From Hydrogenophaga sp. 2FB (GTDB lineage: Bacteria > Pseudomonadota > Gammaproteobacteria > Burkholderiales > Burkholderiaceae_C), in the NCBI RefSeq assembly GCF_005503365.1, contig NZ_SCML01000004.1, positions 124,001 to 188,000 of the forward strand: a stretch of DNA of 64,000 bases, given 5' to 3'. Numbering within the stretch: position 1 is the stretch's first letter; each line of letters opens with the position of its first letter. Shown in pieces: positions 26,528 to 37,329 of this stretch. The notes beneath the pieces are model-generated. The model was not told the origin of the DNA. It searched no databases and saw only the letters and a list, made by a program, of their open reading frames with translations. The position numbers and the translations under genes were made by a program.

Positions 26528-27739
26528 TCACGAGAACTGTGACGTCGTTCTCTGCAACTCCGAGGATATACGGCTGAGGTGAACTGAGAACCACCCAAAT
26601 CCGATCCTCTCCTGCTCCAATCTCAACTTGGGTTGGATGCGATCGAAGCGCAGTTCGTCATAAACTGCAGCCTCCTCCACCGTCAGGCTCGACAGCTCGT
26701 GGCGTGCAGGCTCAGTCTCCTCGCCCCATTGCAAACGATGTGCGAGCAGCGTCTCACTGTCCATCAGGAAAGACGATGCGTGGGGAAAGTAGCCACGCAA
26801 CTGATGAAGGATGGCAAAGCCATGGGTGTCGATGTCACCCCAGTAGTACAAGTGGCTTCGGTGCAGCCATGCAGCCCGCGCCAACGGTTCCCAGCCGTAG
26901 CCCGCACCAAACACAACGATGGCTCTCGCCACCGGCGGGAAGGCAAGAAAATTGGTCTCGTTTTCCGTGATGAATACGTGATCAACGGGCAGCGCGAGCG
27001 CAGCGAAGCTCGAAGCGTCCAGCGTGATATCCGGCAACCCCTGGCAACCCGACAAGCTGGGCAGGGTTGGATCGAGCAATCGGAACCGAATCCGCACCGG
27101 CTTGTCCAGGAAGCCGAAACGGCGGGAGAACTGTGATGTCCCGCTCGCACTGTTGTCAATCATCTCGGGCGGCAGCGCCAGGTCCAACAGCTCGGTCAAC
27201 ACCCCCCGGTGGACCTCGATGAATTTGCTATCCACACCTGGCGCGTCCACCTGCCGCAGGTAGACGCCGGGACTTGGATGAGCCTGCAGCCAATGAACAA
27301 CCTCCAAGAGGCGATCCCACCGATCGATCAGATCCAGGGCCTGCAGCGGACGCCGGGACATCCAATCCAGCAGCCTGGGTTGCGCGACCGCAGTCCGTTG
27401 CCACATCGCCTCGAAGCGTTGTGCCTGGTTGACTTTTCCGACCAACGCCAAAGCCGCTTGAAGTGTGTCGACCCAAACCGCAGATGGCAGACGCTGGGTA
27501 CCCTGTACCCGATGGTTCCAATTTCGCCACTCAATGCGCACATAAGGGGTGGCGGCGAAGGCGCTCAACCAGTCCCGCACGGCCTCGAAGCGATCAGAGA
27601 GATCGCCAGCGCTGGGCACCTTCAGCGACAGACGTACGGGCCAAATCGGAGAACTCGAAACCGACGATCGCAGCAAGTCCCCACGATCCCACAAGCGTTG
27701 AACTTGGGCACGAAGGTCTGCCGTCGTCGTCCAGTTCAT
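26528..27739 (-). CDS. jetD: Wadjet type I nuclease subunit JetD
   Basis: 403 residues: N-terminal DUF3322 part and C-terminal DUF2220/Toprim domain with [11 protein letters not shown] (E259) and [11 protein letters not shown] (D302, D304). JetD is the topoisomerase-VI-like nuclease that cuts small circular DNA after loop extrusion by the SMC complex JetABC. The start overlaps the jetC stop by 4 bp. Last gene of the leftward jetABCD operon. Confidence 0.93.
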   Translation of the reverse strand: MNWTTTADLRAQVQRLWDRGDLLRSSVSSSPIWPVRLSLKVPSAGDLSDRFEAVRDWLSAFAATPYVRIEWRNWNHRVQGTQRLPSAVWVDTLQAALALVGKVNQAQRFEAMWQRTAVAQPRLLDWMSRRPLQALDLIDRWDRLLEVVHWLQAHPSPGVYLRQVDAPGVDSKFIEVHRGVLTELLDLALPPEMIDNSASGTSQFSRRFGFLDKPVRIRFRLLDPTLPSLSGCQGLPDITLDASSFAALALPVDHVFITENETNFLAFPPVARAIVVFGAGYGWEPLARAAWLHRSHLYYWGDIDTHGFAILHQLRGYFPHASSFLMDSETLLAHRLQWGEETEPARHELSSLTVEEAAVYDELRFDRIQPKLRLEQERIGFGWFSVHLSRISSELQRTTSQFS

Positions 27740-30700
27740 GTCGCCGCGCCTCCAGCAGTTCTGGTCGCGACACTTCCTGCCATCTGGCTTTCTGCCTGAA
27801 TTTCCGCCTTCTGCGCGCGATATTCTTCGATCGACAGGCAGCGCAACTTGGAATCCCGCCCTCCTTCGTTGTGGACGAAACCAACGCTGGCCACGAAAGG
27901 TTCGATGATGTGGATCTTTTGCAGCGGTGTAACGATCAGCAGTTGCAGATTGAGTTGCTGGAACAAGCGAAGCCCGTACTGCGCCGACTCGTCCGAGCCG
28001 CGCCCAAACGCCTCGTCAATGACGACGAAGCGAAATGACCGCGAACGCACGGCGCCCCACTCCAGCCCGAACTGGTAGGCCAGGCTTGCGGCCAGCACTG
28101 TGTAAGCGAGCTTCTCCTTCTGCCCACCGGACTTTCCACCCGAGTCGGAATAGTGTTCGTGCTCCACACCGTCAGCACGCCAACGCTCACTCGCAGAAAA
28201 CAAGAATCCGTTGCGCACGTCGGTCACCTTGGCGGTCCAGCGCCGGTCGGCATCCGACAGCCCCTCTCGCCCACGAAATCGGTCAATGATGCCTTTGACC
28301 TGCAAGAACTTGGCCTCCGAATACTGTTCATCAGATGAACCCGTGAGCGCACCCTCGGTGCAAGCGCGCAGATCCTGCTGGAAGTCACGGATCTCCGCAT
28401 CAGGACTGGGCTGCGCCACCAGAACGATGTAGCGGCCGAGGTTGTAGTCGATCACCTGAAGCGATCGATTAATCAGGTCGACGCGCTCCTTGATAGTCTC
28501 CCGCTCGCGGGCGAGCTGGGCGTTGAAGTTGGCGATTTCATTGATGGTGTTGACATTGAGGAGCTCCTTGAAGCGGGCTTCAAACCGCGGCAGGTCATCG
28601 CTCTTCAATCCATCGAGCATCCGTTCGTACTCGAGCAGCGCTGCCAGGCTCACATCCATCTCGACCGTTTCTGCCTTGAACTCTTCCTTGAATCCGCGCA
28701 TGGCGTTCACGATGCGCTCAGTCAGTCGGGCCAGGCGCTTGTCCTCCGCGTCGATGCGCTCCTGCAGCCATCGACGCATGTCTTGCTCACGGTTGTCGCA
28801 GGACTCCACCGAGAGCTGATGTTCGCCGAGTGCCTGAACGCGCCAGTCGTTCAATCGATCAACCTGGGGGCTATCGAGCGGCATGGCATCACAGACTGCA
28901 CTGGCCAGCGTCTGCAAATCTTCTGCCGCCGTGTGCTTGGCTCTCACCTCGCCGCGCTTGCCCAACGCATCGCCATGCTTGGTCTCGGTTTCGCTCAGTC
29001 TGACCTGCACCTCCTTTAACTGGCGTCCCAGCTCCTGCAGGGTGTCCGACGCAGCTTCAAGTCGCGCGCGCTCCTCTGCGAGAGACGCGATCTGGCGCGC
29101 CAGGCTCATCCAATCGATGTCTGCGAATCGCGAGAACTCCTCCAGGCGGGCCAGCGTCTCCAGTCGGCCATTCAGCTCCGAGCGTGCATCGCCAATCTCA
29201 CCAATGCGCTGGCCCAGTGTGGCCAACTTGTCTTGCAGGCGCTCGCGTTGGTCACGCAAGGCCCGCAACTTGTCAGCGTTGCTCCAGCCCAGCACGTAGC
29301 GGCTGCGGTCGTCGATGCGGCTGCGATCGTCCTTCTCATGGCGGCCCGACGGATCCTTGATCTGCCCCGACCGCGTGATGGCGCGGGTCTCACGGCGAAA
29401 CTGCTCTCCCGAATCGCAACAGGCAACGTCAAAACGATTGCGAAGCTCATGCTCCAGCCACTCGTAGTGTGGCGAATCGGGCTTGACGACGAGCTTTCTC
29501 ACAAGCGACTGCGGATGAAGGCCGGCCCCCTGTCCAGGCTTCTTCGGTCGCACATGGAAATACACCAAGCGCGCGCCCAGGTGCTGCCTGTCTACCCATT
29601 CCGCGACGGCCTTGTAGTGCGCGTCCGGAACCAGCAACGCGACGCCGAAGCCACGCAGCAGCCGCTCTGCGGCACCCTCCCATTCGCGCTCATCCTCGCG
29701 CACCTGGAGGAGCTCACCCGCGAAAGGCAGGTCGCCTTCGTCAATCGAAAGCGCGGCGCACAGCGCATCACGGATACGAACCTGGGCAGCATCGATGTTG
29801 CTCCTGCGCCGCTGAAGACTGTCGATCTCCTCGGACAAGGCCGTGTGCTCTTCACGTCCCTTGCGAAACGCAAAATCCTCCTCGCGCTCTCGGTTGTCCA
29901 AGTCTGATATTCGTTCGCGCAAGCCTTCCGCGCGAGAAGCAATGGCTTGTTGCTGGGCGAGGAATATCACCTCATCGGGTGGAGATGTCTCGTCAATGCG
30001 GGCAAGCAAGGTGCTGTGGCGATCGGCCTTCTGCTGGCGTTGGGCTTTTTCGTGCCCCAGGCGGCGAATATCCGCGGCCAGTTCCTCCAGCCGGTTGCCG
30101 CCGTTCTCGCGCAAGTTGCGCTCCAGCTTCGCGATCTCCGTTCGCTCGGCTTCGCGCTGGGCGCCCCAACGTTCGAGTTGCGCATCAAACCTGGAGGCGT
30201 CCTCTGCAAGCAGCTTCAGCCGCCGGTCCAACAGCTCAACCTTGAGTCCTGCGAAATACGGGTGCAGCGCTTCTCGCCCATCGCGCCAGCCCTGGATTTC
30301 CGCGACCAGTGCATTGTGGCGACGCCCGTCCTCGACCAATGGTGCGAGCAGCTCAACCTGGCGTTTGGTCTTGAGCACCGCTTGATGGGCGCGGTTCAGG
30401 TCGTCAAAGTGGCGGATCAAGGCCTCGATGCGGCTGCCCACATCAAACGGCTCCAGCATGTGGTTTCTCACGAAGTCGGTGAGGTTGCCCACCGATTTCA
30501 TCGAAACCGTCTGGTGAAACAACTCCAATGCCTGCTCGTGCTCAATACCGAAACGACGACGGAACCAGGCGCAGTATGGCGGGAAGCTGTCGAACAACTC
30601 ACAGCCCGAAGCGCGCAGTTTCTTGCGCAAGGCGGCGATGTCGCTGCCGAAGTGGGCGAAATCCTCAGCAATGCACATCGGGCGCTCGGTCGCCACGAAC

Positions 30701-31158
30701 AAGCGAGCGGGTTGGCCTTGAGGGTCCTTCAACCAGAACACTTGGGCCAGGGTCACCGCCTGGTCATAGCCCTCGTTGCGGAAGACGCCCAGGATGACCG
30801 AATAGCTCGACGCATCACGCAGCGCCACGGGGCGGGCACTACCGGTGACCTCGTTTCGCTCGCTCTTGTAGTGGCCAAGCACGTACGAGCGCAGGCTGCG
30901 CTCGCGGGCATCCGCTCCAGCGGCCTTGTTGTAGGCCACGCGGTGCGCGGGCACCAACAACGTGGTGATGGCATCGACCAAGGTCGACTTGCCCGAACCA
31001 ATATCGCCAGTGAGCAGGCCGTTGCGACCTTCGAGGTTGTATCGCCATACCCGCTTGTCGAAGGTGCCCCAGTTGAGCACCTCCAGTTGGCGCAAGCGAA
31101 ACCCTACCCGGGTGTTGTCGTCCACAAAATCCAGTGACAGCGAAGGCGACTCAAGCAT
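27736..31158 (-). CDS. jetC: Wadjet type I SMC-like ATPase JetC
   Basis: 1140 residues. Walker [14 protein letters not shown] (~48-60), very long coiled coil (~300-1000), then a signature region [14 protein letters not shown] and Walker [17 protein letters not shown] near the C-terminus: the MukB-like architecture of JetC. The start at 31158 is taken because the conserved N-terminus ([26 protein letters not shown]) begins there; it overlaps the jetB stop by 8 bp. The motor forms dimers that reel in plasmid DNA. Confidence 0.93.
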   Translation of the reverse strand: MLESPSLSLDFVDDNTRVGFRLRQLEVLNWGTFDKRVWRYNLEGRNGLLTGDIGSGKSTLVDAITTLLVPAHRVAYNKAAGADARERSLRSYVLGHYKSERNEVTGSARPVALRDASSYSVILGVFRNEGYDQAVTLAQVFWLKDPQGQPARLFVATERPMCIAEDFAHFGSDIAALRKKLRASGCELFDSFPPYCAWFRRRFGIEHEQALELFHQTVSMKSVGNLTDFVRNHMLEPFDVGSRIEALIRHFDDLNRAHQAVLKTKRQVELLAPLVEDGRRHNALVAEIQGWRDGREALHPYFAGLKVELLDRRLKLLAEDASRFDAQLERWGAQREAERTEIAKLERNLRENGGNRLEELAADIRRLGHEKAQRQQKADRHSTLLARIDETSPPDEVIFLAQQQAIASRAEGLRERISDLDNREREEDFAFRKGREEHTALSEEIDSLQRRRSNIDAAQVRIRDALCAALSIDEGDLPFAGELLQVREDEREWEGAAERLLRGFGVALLVPDAHYKAVAEWVDRQHLGARLVYFHVRPKKPGQGAGLHPQSLVRKLVVKPDSPHYEWLEHELRNRFDVACCDSGEQFRRETRAITRSGQIKDPSGRHEKDDRSRIDDRSRYVLGWSNADKLRALRDQRERLQDKLATLGQRIGEIGDARSELNGRLETLARLEEFSRFADIDWMSLARQIASLAEERARLEAASDTLQELGRQLKEVQVRLSETETKHGDALGKRGEVRAKHTAAEDLQTLASAVCDAMPLDSPQVDRLNDWRVQALGEHQLSVESCDNREQDMRRWLQERIDAEDKRLARLTERIVNAMRGFKEEFKAETVEMDVSLAALLEYERMLDGLKSDDLPRFEARFKELLNVNTINEIANFNAQLARERETIKERVDLINRSLQVIDYNLGRYIVLVAQPSPDAEIRDFQQDLRACTEGALTGSSDEQYSEAKFLQVKGIIDRFRGREGLSDADRRWTAKVTDVRNGFLFSASERWRADGVEHEHYSDSGGKSGGQKEKLAYTVLAASLAYQFGLEWGAVRSRSFRFVVIDEAFGRGSDESAQYGLRLFQQLNLQLLIVTPLQKIHIIEPFVASVGFVHNEGGRDSKLRCLSIEEYRAQKAEIQAESQMAGSVATRTAGGAAT

Positions 31159-31843
31159 CGGCCGCCCTTTCGGTCTGGGGCTTGCCGGAGACAGCGCCGG
31201 CCAACGCCGTGCGGTAGACCTCCAACCGCGCGTCGAAGTCGGCCAGCCACTGCGCGTCGACAAAGGCTTTCAGAATGCGCCGCACTTCGTAGTTCCCCTT
31301 GTCCAGCCCGCTGCCGGCTGCGGGTTTGAGCCGACGCAGAAAGCCCAGATCGACCACCTTGGTGATTGTCGCGTCCACTTGATCGATGAGCCGAGCTTCG
31401 TTCGTCCCATCAGGCAAGAACACCCGAATCAGCTCGGACATCTCTTCGCGCGATAGAACCAAGCGGGTGTCACCCCCGCCAGCGTCGAACTCTGCCATGC
31501 GCTTTCGCAGCAACGCCAGCATCAAGCTCACGGGGTAGGACAGGGGGCGCCGCGCGACGAGCCGGGGTAACCGAGGTGCGCCCTCAGACTCGTCTGGGTC
31601 GGGGCGGCTCTTGAGGAACGCGTAGCCCTCGGCTTCATCCAGGACCAGGTCGAGCAGCAGCACCGCCGCTTGTTCCCGCACCCGCGCCTGCAAACGAAAG
31701 AGGCTCGCCCACAAACGCTCATCATCTTCGCGATAGAGCACGCCCTTGAGCAGGTGCACCATCAGTTGCGTCAACTCGGGCACAGCCGGCAAGGCGGCCA
31801 GCGCAGCACCCGACAACGGGCTCTCGTGTAGCGCTTCAGTCAT
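31151..31843 (-). CDS. jetB: Wadjet type I KITE subunit JetB (DUF4194)
   Basis: 230 residues, DUF4194-type tandem winged-helix protein ([18 protein letters not shown]..., [39 protein letters not shown]). Corresponds to MukE: it bridges the kleisin JetA and the JetC heads. Position between jetA and jetC and overlap with jetC match the standard gene order. Confidence 0.9.
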   Translation of the reverse strand: MTEALHESPLSGAALAALPAVPELTQLMVHLLKGVLYREDDERLWASLFRLQARVREQAAVLLLDLVLDEAEGYAFLKSRPDPDESEGAPRLPRLVARRPLSYPVSLMLALLRKRMAEFDAGGGDTRLVLSREEMSELIRVFLPDGTNEARLIDQVDATITKVVDLGFLRRLKPAAGSGLDKGNYEVRRILKAFVDAQWLADFDARLEVYRTALAGAVSGKPQTERAADA

Positions 31844-31876
31844 GTTCTTCTCCCTTCCAAGCCACGACGACGAGCG

Positions 31877-33367
31877 TCATCGCGTGAAGATCACACGGGG
31901 CAGACGCGCCTCGCGCGTCACCGGTTCACCCATTGGATTGCTCGCCATCCACTGGATGGGCTCTTCAACACTTTCGTCGACAACAGCGCGCAAGCCGTCC
32001 ACTGATGCTGCGCCACCGCCAACGACATCACCATCGTGGGCCAACTCCAGATAGGCCACCAATTCGGCCAGCCCTTGGTGCAGTGGTTCGTCGTTGATCA
32101 ACTCACGCAACGTGATCTGCGGCCGCGCGCGAAGCGCCTGCTGGACCGTTGCACGCAGGCGCACCTTGTCAACAACGATCTGGTCGAACAATCGAGCGGT
32201 GTTGATGTCGTCTTCTGCTTGGTCCGCCTCCAGCGCGAGATCAACGAGACGCGGTTTCACACTCAGTGTGAACATGGGTCGCTCCAGTGGCAGCTCGACG
32301 TCTGCCCCCATAGCGTCGATCGTCAACAAGCCACCGGTGGGCGCAGCAGTCCGCAGGGCCAGCGCCTTGCTCTCAATGCCGTGCAGCAAGTCGAGGATGC
32401 GCCGATTCTCCAGAAAGGCCCGGTCGTCCAGAAACCGGCGCAGCTGTTGCGATAACTGAGCCACGGTGCGCTGCGTGTGTTCCCCGGCTTCTAGCCAGTC
32501 GTGGTGCACGCGGCGGGTGCGCGGCTCGGGTTTCAACGCAGCCACGACCGGCAGCGCCAGTATCTGATCCAACCTCGCGGAGAGTTCCTCCTGACGGCTG
32601 CTGGACATGAGAAAGTCCCAGAAGGCGCGGAAACTGCGGCCCTGGTCCGAGTCGCCAATCGCATCGCGCTCGCCCATGATCTCGTCGAGCAACGCTCCTT
32701 TGGAGCCTTCCCACAGGGCAATCTTCTCGCGCACCTTGCGATCGAGCAGGCGAAAGTTGTGCTCCACCTCGCGGAAGTCGGACAGCAGTTCTCGGGCGAG
32801 CTGTTGAAACTGCTGGAAGCGGTCCTTGACCGCTGTGTCGTCCAACACAGGCGTATCGCCGGCCAGAACGCGGGCAATCTCCACATCAAGCTCATCACGC
32901 TTCTTGCGCAGGTTGTCGACTCGTTTGATTGGATCAATCTCAGTGCCAGCGCTGATCTGCTCCAGCAGGGCGAACAGCGTCAGCAGGCGTGACTCGGTTC
33001 CCACGAACGCCCGTTCGGTGAGCGACGCTAACCATGCAATGGCTTTCTCGGTAGCCGGTGTCAGGTCGAACTGCGCCTCGTCGGTACCAGGTTTGTAGAA
33101 CTTTCGAAGCCAGCCCTTGTCGGCAGCTGCCCAGTCGTTGAGGTATTCCACAGCCCCTTTGGGGTAGGCCTCGGATCCGAGTTGCTCGCGCAAGACAAAA
33201 AGTTCGTCCTCCAGCGCCTCGGCCAGGTCGGCCTCGCTGATGACGCGCTCGTTCGGCGCCACGAAGACCCGGTGCAGGAAGTTGGCAACCAGCGGCGCAT
33301 GCGGCGAGGCCAGCAACCTCCAGGCGGGGTGGCGGTCCCGGAGCGTGACGAGAGTAGCGTGGTTCAC
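31877..33367 (-). CDS. jetA: Wadjet type I kleisin JetA (DUF3375)
   Basis: 496 residues, DUF3375-type, MukF-like kleisin: N-terminal winged helix (LRDRHPAWRLLASPHAPLVANFLHRVF), helical middle with coiled coil ~180-230, C-terminal winged helix that joins JetC. First gene of the operon, 33 bp before jetB. All four components are full length without frameshifts, so the system should be functional against plasmid-sized circular DNA. Confidence 0.92.
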   Translation of the reverse strand: MNHATLVTLRDRHPAWRLLASPHAPLVANFLHRVFVAPNERVISEADLAEALEDELFVLREQLGSEAYPKGAVEYLNDWAAADKGWLRKFYKPGTDEAQFDLTPATEKAIAWLASLTERAFVGTESRLLTLFALLEQISAGTEIDPIKRVDNLRKKRDELDVEIARVLAGDTPVLDDTAVKDRFQQFQQLARELLSDFREVEHNFRLLDRKVREKIALWEGSKGALLDEIMGERDAIGDSDQGRSFRAFWDFLMSSSRQEELSARLDQILALPVVAALKPEPRTRRVHHDWLEAGEHTQRTVAQLSQQLRRFLDDRAFLENRRILDLLHGIESKALALRTAAPTGGLLTIDAMGADVELPLERPMFTLSVKPRLVDLALEADQAEDDINTARLFDQIVVDKVRLRATVQQALRARPQITLRELINDEPLHQGLAELVAYLELAHDGDVVGGGAASVDGLRAVVDESVEEPIQWMASNPMGEPVTREARLPRVIFTR

Positions 33368-33717
33368 AGCGGTCCACTCACGGGCTCAATCCTTCCACAG
33401 GTGTCCTTGGCGCGGTTTCAGTTGGGTCCAAACTTAGGCCGCAAATTTTGCCAAAGTATCCCATTGCCCGATCAGACACTAGCTTGCGGCCATTGCGCAA
33501 GCAACACCGTGAACATCATCCCAATCGTGGGCGACAGAACTTTGGTCGGAGGCTCTCTGGTAGCGGCTCTCGGATGCGCCCGCGGTGCTGATCCAAGGCG
33601 CCCAATAGAAGGGGTATCGAAAACACCCATTATCAATACCAACTGGCCAGCCAGAAAAAAGCTCTAGCTTTCATACAAGTATGGGATGCGGCGCAGGCTC
33701 TGTCGTACGATGCGGGC
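33368..33717. other. Divergent promoter region of the Wadjet operon and HTH gene
   Basis: 350 bp without a supported gene between leftward jetA and the rightward HTH gene; it must hold both promoters. No palindrome or repeat clearly stands out. Confidence 0.5.
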
Positions 33718-34200
33718 ATGACTACCTTTGCCGAAACCCTCAAAAAAGAGATCGCCCGCGTGGCCCGCAAGGAACTGCGCGAGGAAATCACGGTGCTGCG
33801 CAAGCTCGGCGTGACCCAACGTTCCGACATCTCGACGTTGAAGAAGGAGGTCAAGTCGCTTCAGTCGAGTTTGAAAAAACTGGAGAAGTTGCTCGCGGCG
33901 CCCTCTTCCTCTGGCTCCTTGGCAAAACCTTCGCCGACGGCCAAACCCACTCCCGATACACCCCGGGGAAAGCCAGGCCGTAAAGTAACGTTCACTGCGG
34001 AGCGGCTGAAAGCCCAACGCGCCCGACTCGGCCTCACACAGGAACAAATGGGCCAACTGCTAGGGGCCTCTTCCTTGTCGATCTGGAAGTGGGAGTCTGG
34101 CGGCGCTGTTCCGAGGACTTCACGTGTTCCCGACATCTTGAAGAAGATTGCAATGGGCAAGCGCGAAGCCCTGACGTTCATTGAACAGCGGGTGGCCTGA
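33718..34200 (+). CDS. Coiled-coil plus HTH (XRE-type) DNA-binding protein
   Basis: 160 residues: N-terminal heptad-rich helix (~1-62, LKKEVKSLQSSLKKLEKLL), Pro/Ser-rich linker (~63-92), then an XRE-like helix-turn-helix (LKAQRARLGLTQEQMGQLLGASSLSIWKWESG, ~100-132). Divergent from jetA across 350 bp, so it could regulate the Wadjet operon. Similar coiled-coil/HTH proteins are common single genes in Burkholderiales, so the association may be accidental. Confidence 0.75.
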   Translation: MTTFAETLKKEIARVARKELREEITVLRKLGVTQRSDISTLKKEVKSLQSSLKKLEKLLAAPSSSGSLAKPSPTAKPTPDTPRGKPGRKVTFTAERLKAQRARLGLTQEQMGQLLGASSLSIWKWESGGAVPRTSRVPDILKKIAMGKREALTFIEQRVA

Positions 34201-34290
34201 CGACCCAGCCTGCTGGGAAAATCGGCTGGGTCCGGGCAACCTGGCCTCGCGTATGTGCATTTGGGGCAGGTCTGCACCCACCCGTCTTCC

Positions 34291-35718
34291 TCAGCAGAGG
34301 AAAACCTCTACGCCGTCATCCGGTTGCACGCCACCGAGCAGGGGAGTGACCATCACGCGGCCAGGAAGCAACTTTTGAAGCAGCGCGTGGACACCATGGA
34401 GCACATCCCACTTGACGCCCTCCTCAAGGCCCACGGTAAGAACGAAGCGCTCGTTGTGTGGCATTTCAATCCCCAATGCGGCACGTCCCGTCAACCACGC
34501 ACGCTTCACACCCAGTTCCAACAACCCTGGGGCGATGCCGGGCGTGTTCTGAACCATCTCGATCAGCTTCTCGATGCGCTGTTGTTGCAACTTGCTCATC
34601 ATCGACACCGAGCTGAGATACGCCGTGGAAATGTCCTTGCGCCAGTGGCCCAGAGCTTCTGACACATTCTTGTAGGCATGGTTGACCAGTTCACGGTTCT
34701 GTTTGAACCACGCTGGCGACTGCTCACCCTCAGCCGGCGGACGGTGGCCAGTGATGTCCTCGAACATGTCGGCGGCAAACTGGTGACGCAGACCGTGACT
34801 CGCAACACCCATGGCTTTCTTGTTGATACCGTACTTGCGCAGCACGTGGTAATACTTGGTCCGCGCCTCTTCCATCGTCAGGCGCGGGTAGCCCATCTCA
34901 CCCTTGTTGTTGTGCTCGTCAGCCCAGGCGCGCGCGCGCTCAAGAACATCGCGCTGTTTGGCCTGCTTCACAGGATCCTTCATGAAGGGCACAAAGCGAC
35001 CCAAACCACCCTTCGTGCCCAGTTTGATCGCAATGCCTTCACGGCGCTCGGCCTCACGTGGGCGAAAGCTCAGCGCCTCTTTGACACGCAAGCCGAAGTG
35101 CAGCTCGAGCTCGAACAGGAGTGCCTCCTGAGGATTTTCGACCGCGACGACTTCAATGATCGCGTGGGCATCCACCCCGGCAGCCTTCCAGCTCTTGCTG
35201 CCGTGGGTCACTTGCGCACGCGTCACGGCGGATTTTTCGACACCTTTCGCCTCCAGTGCCTGGTAGAGCTTTTCGCGCTTCGGGATCGCACCCTTCTTGC
35301 CGATGAGTTCGCAGAACTTGCGGATCACCGTCAACTTGTTTTGAATCGTCGAGCTACTGTGACCCAGTTCATTGGCCCAGTACGCAGCCAACGCCACAGC
35401 GTGACGCCACCCAATCTCGTCGATGCGCTGAATATGCATGTTCAGCTTCTTCAGATCGTTGACGACGTTTTTTAGTGTGCTTCCGAACGCCGTGCGCGTC
35501 TTCTCAGCGACGACTCGCTTGCGACCGATGAACGACTGAAGGTCCAGATCGTGCAGGAAAAACACCATCTGTCGCAACGGGTCGTTGGGATGTGCCTTGA
35601 TCGCGTCGAGTGAGCGTGGCTTTTCACTTCCCGGCCCTCCCCTGGTAAGTGTTTCCGCACGCGACTTCAATCGGTGTGCGCGACGTTTGCCGCGACCATT
35701 GCCTGATGCTTTCGCCAT
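34291..35718 (-). CDS. Tyrosine integrase of a mobile element
   Basis: 475 residues. Catalytic set: R in HFGLRVKEALSF, K in GTKGGLGRFVPF, HxxR in SHGLRHQFAADMF, H in ALGHWRKD and Y in ISTAYLSS. The basic N-terminus (KASGNGRGKRRAHRLKSR) and ~110-residue C-terminal extension past the tyrosine are unlike classical phage integrases. The start at 35718 has AGGAG 9 nt upstream, preferred over a longer frame. It ends just after the HTH gene and probably mobilised the Wadjet segment or the plasmid-like block to the right. Confidence 0.82.
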   Translation of the reverse strand: MAKASGNGRGKRRAHRLKSRAETLTRGGPGSEKPRSLDAIKAHPNDPLRQMVFFLHDLDLQSFIGRKRVVAEKTRTAFGSTLKNVVNDLKKLNMHIQRIDEIGWRHAVALAAYWANELGHSSSTIQNKLTVIRKFCELIGKKGAIPKREKLYQALEAKGVEKSAVTRAQVTHGSKSWKAAGVDAHAIIEVVAVENPQEALLFELELHFGLRVKEALSFRPREAERREGIAIKLGTKGGLGRFVPFMKDPVKQAKQRDVLERARAWADEHNNKGEMGYPRLTMEEARTKYYHVLRKYGINKKAMGVASHGLRHQFAADMFEDITGHRPPAEGEQSPAWFKQNRELVNHAYKNVSEALGHWRKDISTAYLSSVSMMSKLQQQRIEKLIEMVQNTPGIAPGLLELGVKRAWLTGRAALGIEMPHNERFVLTVGLEEGVKWDVLHGVHALLQKLLPGRVMVTPLLGGVQPDDGVEVFLC

Positions 35719-35927
35719 TTCTCTTTCTCCTGTTGTGACTTTCGTCGTGATGATGGTTAACACCTGCGGGCGCCCAACGCACCCGCATGCCTAAACCTTC
35801 AGGCACGCCCAAACCGCCAGATCGCTCTGGCTTTTCATTCGTCTTTTTGCTACTGGTCGCCCGGTACAAGGCCCCTGGGCAAAGCACGTCAGTCTTCGGT
35901 GATTTCCGTTTTTCGTTAGCAAGCTGT

Positions 35928-36551
35928 CCTGTCGGCACAGGTGGAATCCCCGTGTGACCCCCATCCTTTTTTGATGGGCACCCCGACGCATGGACATCCT
36001 CGGGGGGGTACTGTCTTGTTCAGACAGAGCCTTGTGGGTGGGCTAGACCAGAGCAGCTATTCACTACCCAGGTGAACTCACTTCACCGCCAGACTGATTT
36101 GGCGGCGTTGTCCCTTGCTGCTTGTCCAACCTGCCCCTTCTTAGGCCCTGTGGGCTCCCGGCAAACGCGCCAGGCGGGAGGTACTTGTGACGAACCACCC
36201 GCAGGTAGTCGTCAGAGCAAAGTCAAAACGTGAGTTGATCGATACGCTTGCGCGTCCACACTCGCTCCGTAGCTCAGAGCGTTGGCTGGCGGCTTCCATA
36301 TGAAGGCCTTATTAGCTTGCTGTGGGCAGTCCCCATTCGGGGTCGCCACTTCTGAACCGCGTCGCGGGCTCAGCAGCTGGTCTTTATGCGACCTGTTTTG
36401 CGACGCTCCATACAGAGCGCCGTCTTGGTGTGCGACTTCCAACGTGGGAAGTCGGCTTGTTGCCTTAGGACACTCATGGTGAAGCGTCGGCTAGCGGTTT
36501 TCCCTGTGTAGGGAGTGGGACATCACTGGGATGTCTAAGTACCAGAGGTAC
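35928..36551. other. Hairpin-dense non-coding region
   Basis: In ~620 bp without a gene I find at least ten separate short inverted repeats with stems of 4-8 bp and small loops: 35928-35941, 35960-35978, 35981-36005, 36011-36027, 36086-36105, 36331-36342, 36357-36367, 36433-36454 (8-bp stem CGACTTCC/GGAAGTCG), 36511-36524 and 36539-36551. A 7-bp pair CGACGCT/AGCGTCG at 36401-36407 and 36483-36489 encloses one of them. A structured RNA, replication or transfer origin, or decayed RNA genes are possible. The flanks 35719-35927 and 36552-36965 show nothing clear. Confidence 0.45.
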
Positions 36552-36965
36552 AGGTGAGCGAATAGTAGATGCTGTTTGCAGTCTTGTCTTGTGATGCGGA
36601 CCAGTTGGGGATAGGTACCGCTCAACGTAGTCTGCCCGAGCCCTTGTCCACAGATGGCAAAAAATTCTCCCGCAGCGTGTCATTCATGCCAAACGGCAAA
36701 AAAGTCCTTTCAGATCAGAAGTCTTCATATCACTCTGGTTGCCACCACTCCTGCAGACACCCAAAGTGGGTTGTTTGAAAGTGCCCTGTTGATCTCTCGC
36801 CGTCAACACGATACTTGAACGCGTAAAACGATCCGTCGATTGAGGCAACAAGAAATGGCAGCCCTGCCCCTAGCTCCCTACATAAATGGAGCCACCTGAT
36901 TGCGCGTTTCGACAGGATGGTTCACGCCGCAGTGAGGCGCGATTCTTTGGCTGACCCACACGTTG

Positions 36966-37236
36966 TGACCGTCCATGGCCACCCGTGGCCTCACCTTCGA
37001 AGAAACCAGCTTCAGCCCCGCGTGCGCACTGTGCGTCGAAGCCGCACTGGCCTGCCATGGCCTCCTGCGGCCCCTACTGTGACGTTGTTGTCGGGACTCG
37101 CCTCCCACGAGAACACTTTGTGGTCGCCAGTGGCCTCGGGTGGCCCACCCTGGCCAATACAACAGCGTGGACAAGGGTCGCCTCGCAAGAGTTACGGTTT
37201 ATGGCCTGCACTGGCCCGACTTGGCCTCCCGTGGCC
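36966..37236. repeat. Helically phased TGGCC array, probable parC centromere
   Basis: TGGCC (or one-base variants TGACC, CGGCC, TGGTC) recurs at exact 10-bp steps in four clusters: 36966/36976/36986; 37048/37058/37068; 37121/37131/37141/37151; 37202/37212/37222/37232. Clusters start 73-82 bp apart. The array ends ~95 bp before a ParM-like gene. Type II partition loci carry a set of 10-12-bp direct repeats (parC) upstream of parM to which ParR binds, so this is interpreted as the centromere and promoter region. Confidence 0.7.
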
Positions 37237-37329
37237 AACAACTGGTCCGCATCGCTTGCAGAGGTGCGAAGGCCCCAACAGAATTCCCAGCAGCACAATT
37301 TTGTGCAAGTAAGAAACCTGGAGAGACCT

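Noticed and set aside
29947..31137. 396-codon rightward open frame over jetC
   Set aside because: Lies antisense within the coiled-coil part of jetC; high GC third positions create long shadows.
36260..36350. tRNA gene suggested by GTAGCTCAGAGCG
   Set aside because: GCTC pairs with GAGC across a single base, leaving no D-loop; no T-loop TTC-A/G or acceptor stem in register.
36966..37236. CRISPR array
   Set aside because: Units are five bases at 10-bp steps; no 23-40-bp repeats, no spacers, no cas genes.
36985..37329. N-terminal extension of the ParM-like frame
   Set aside because: This DNA is the phased TGGCC array; translated it gives Pro/Trp-rich sequence unlike any ParM.
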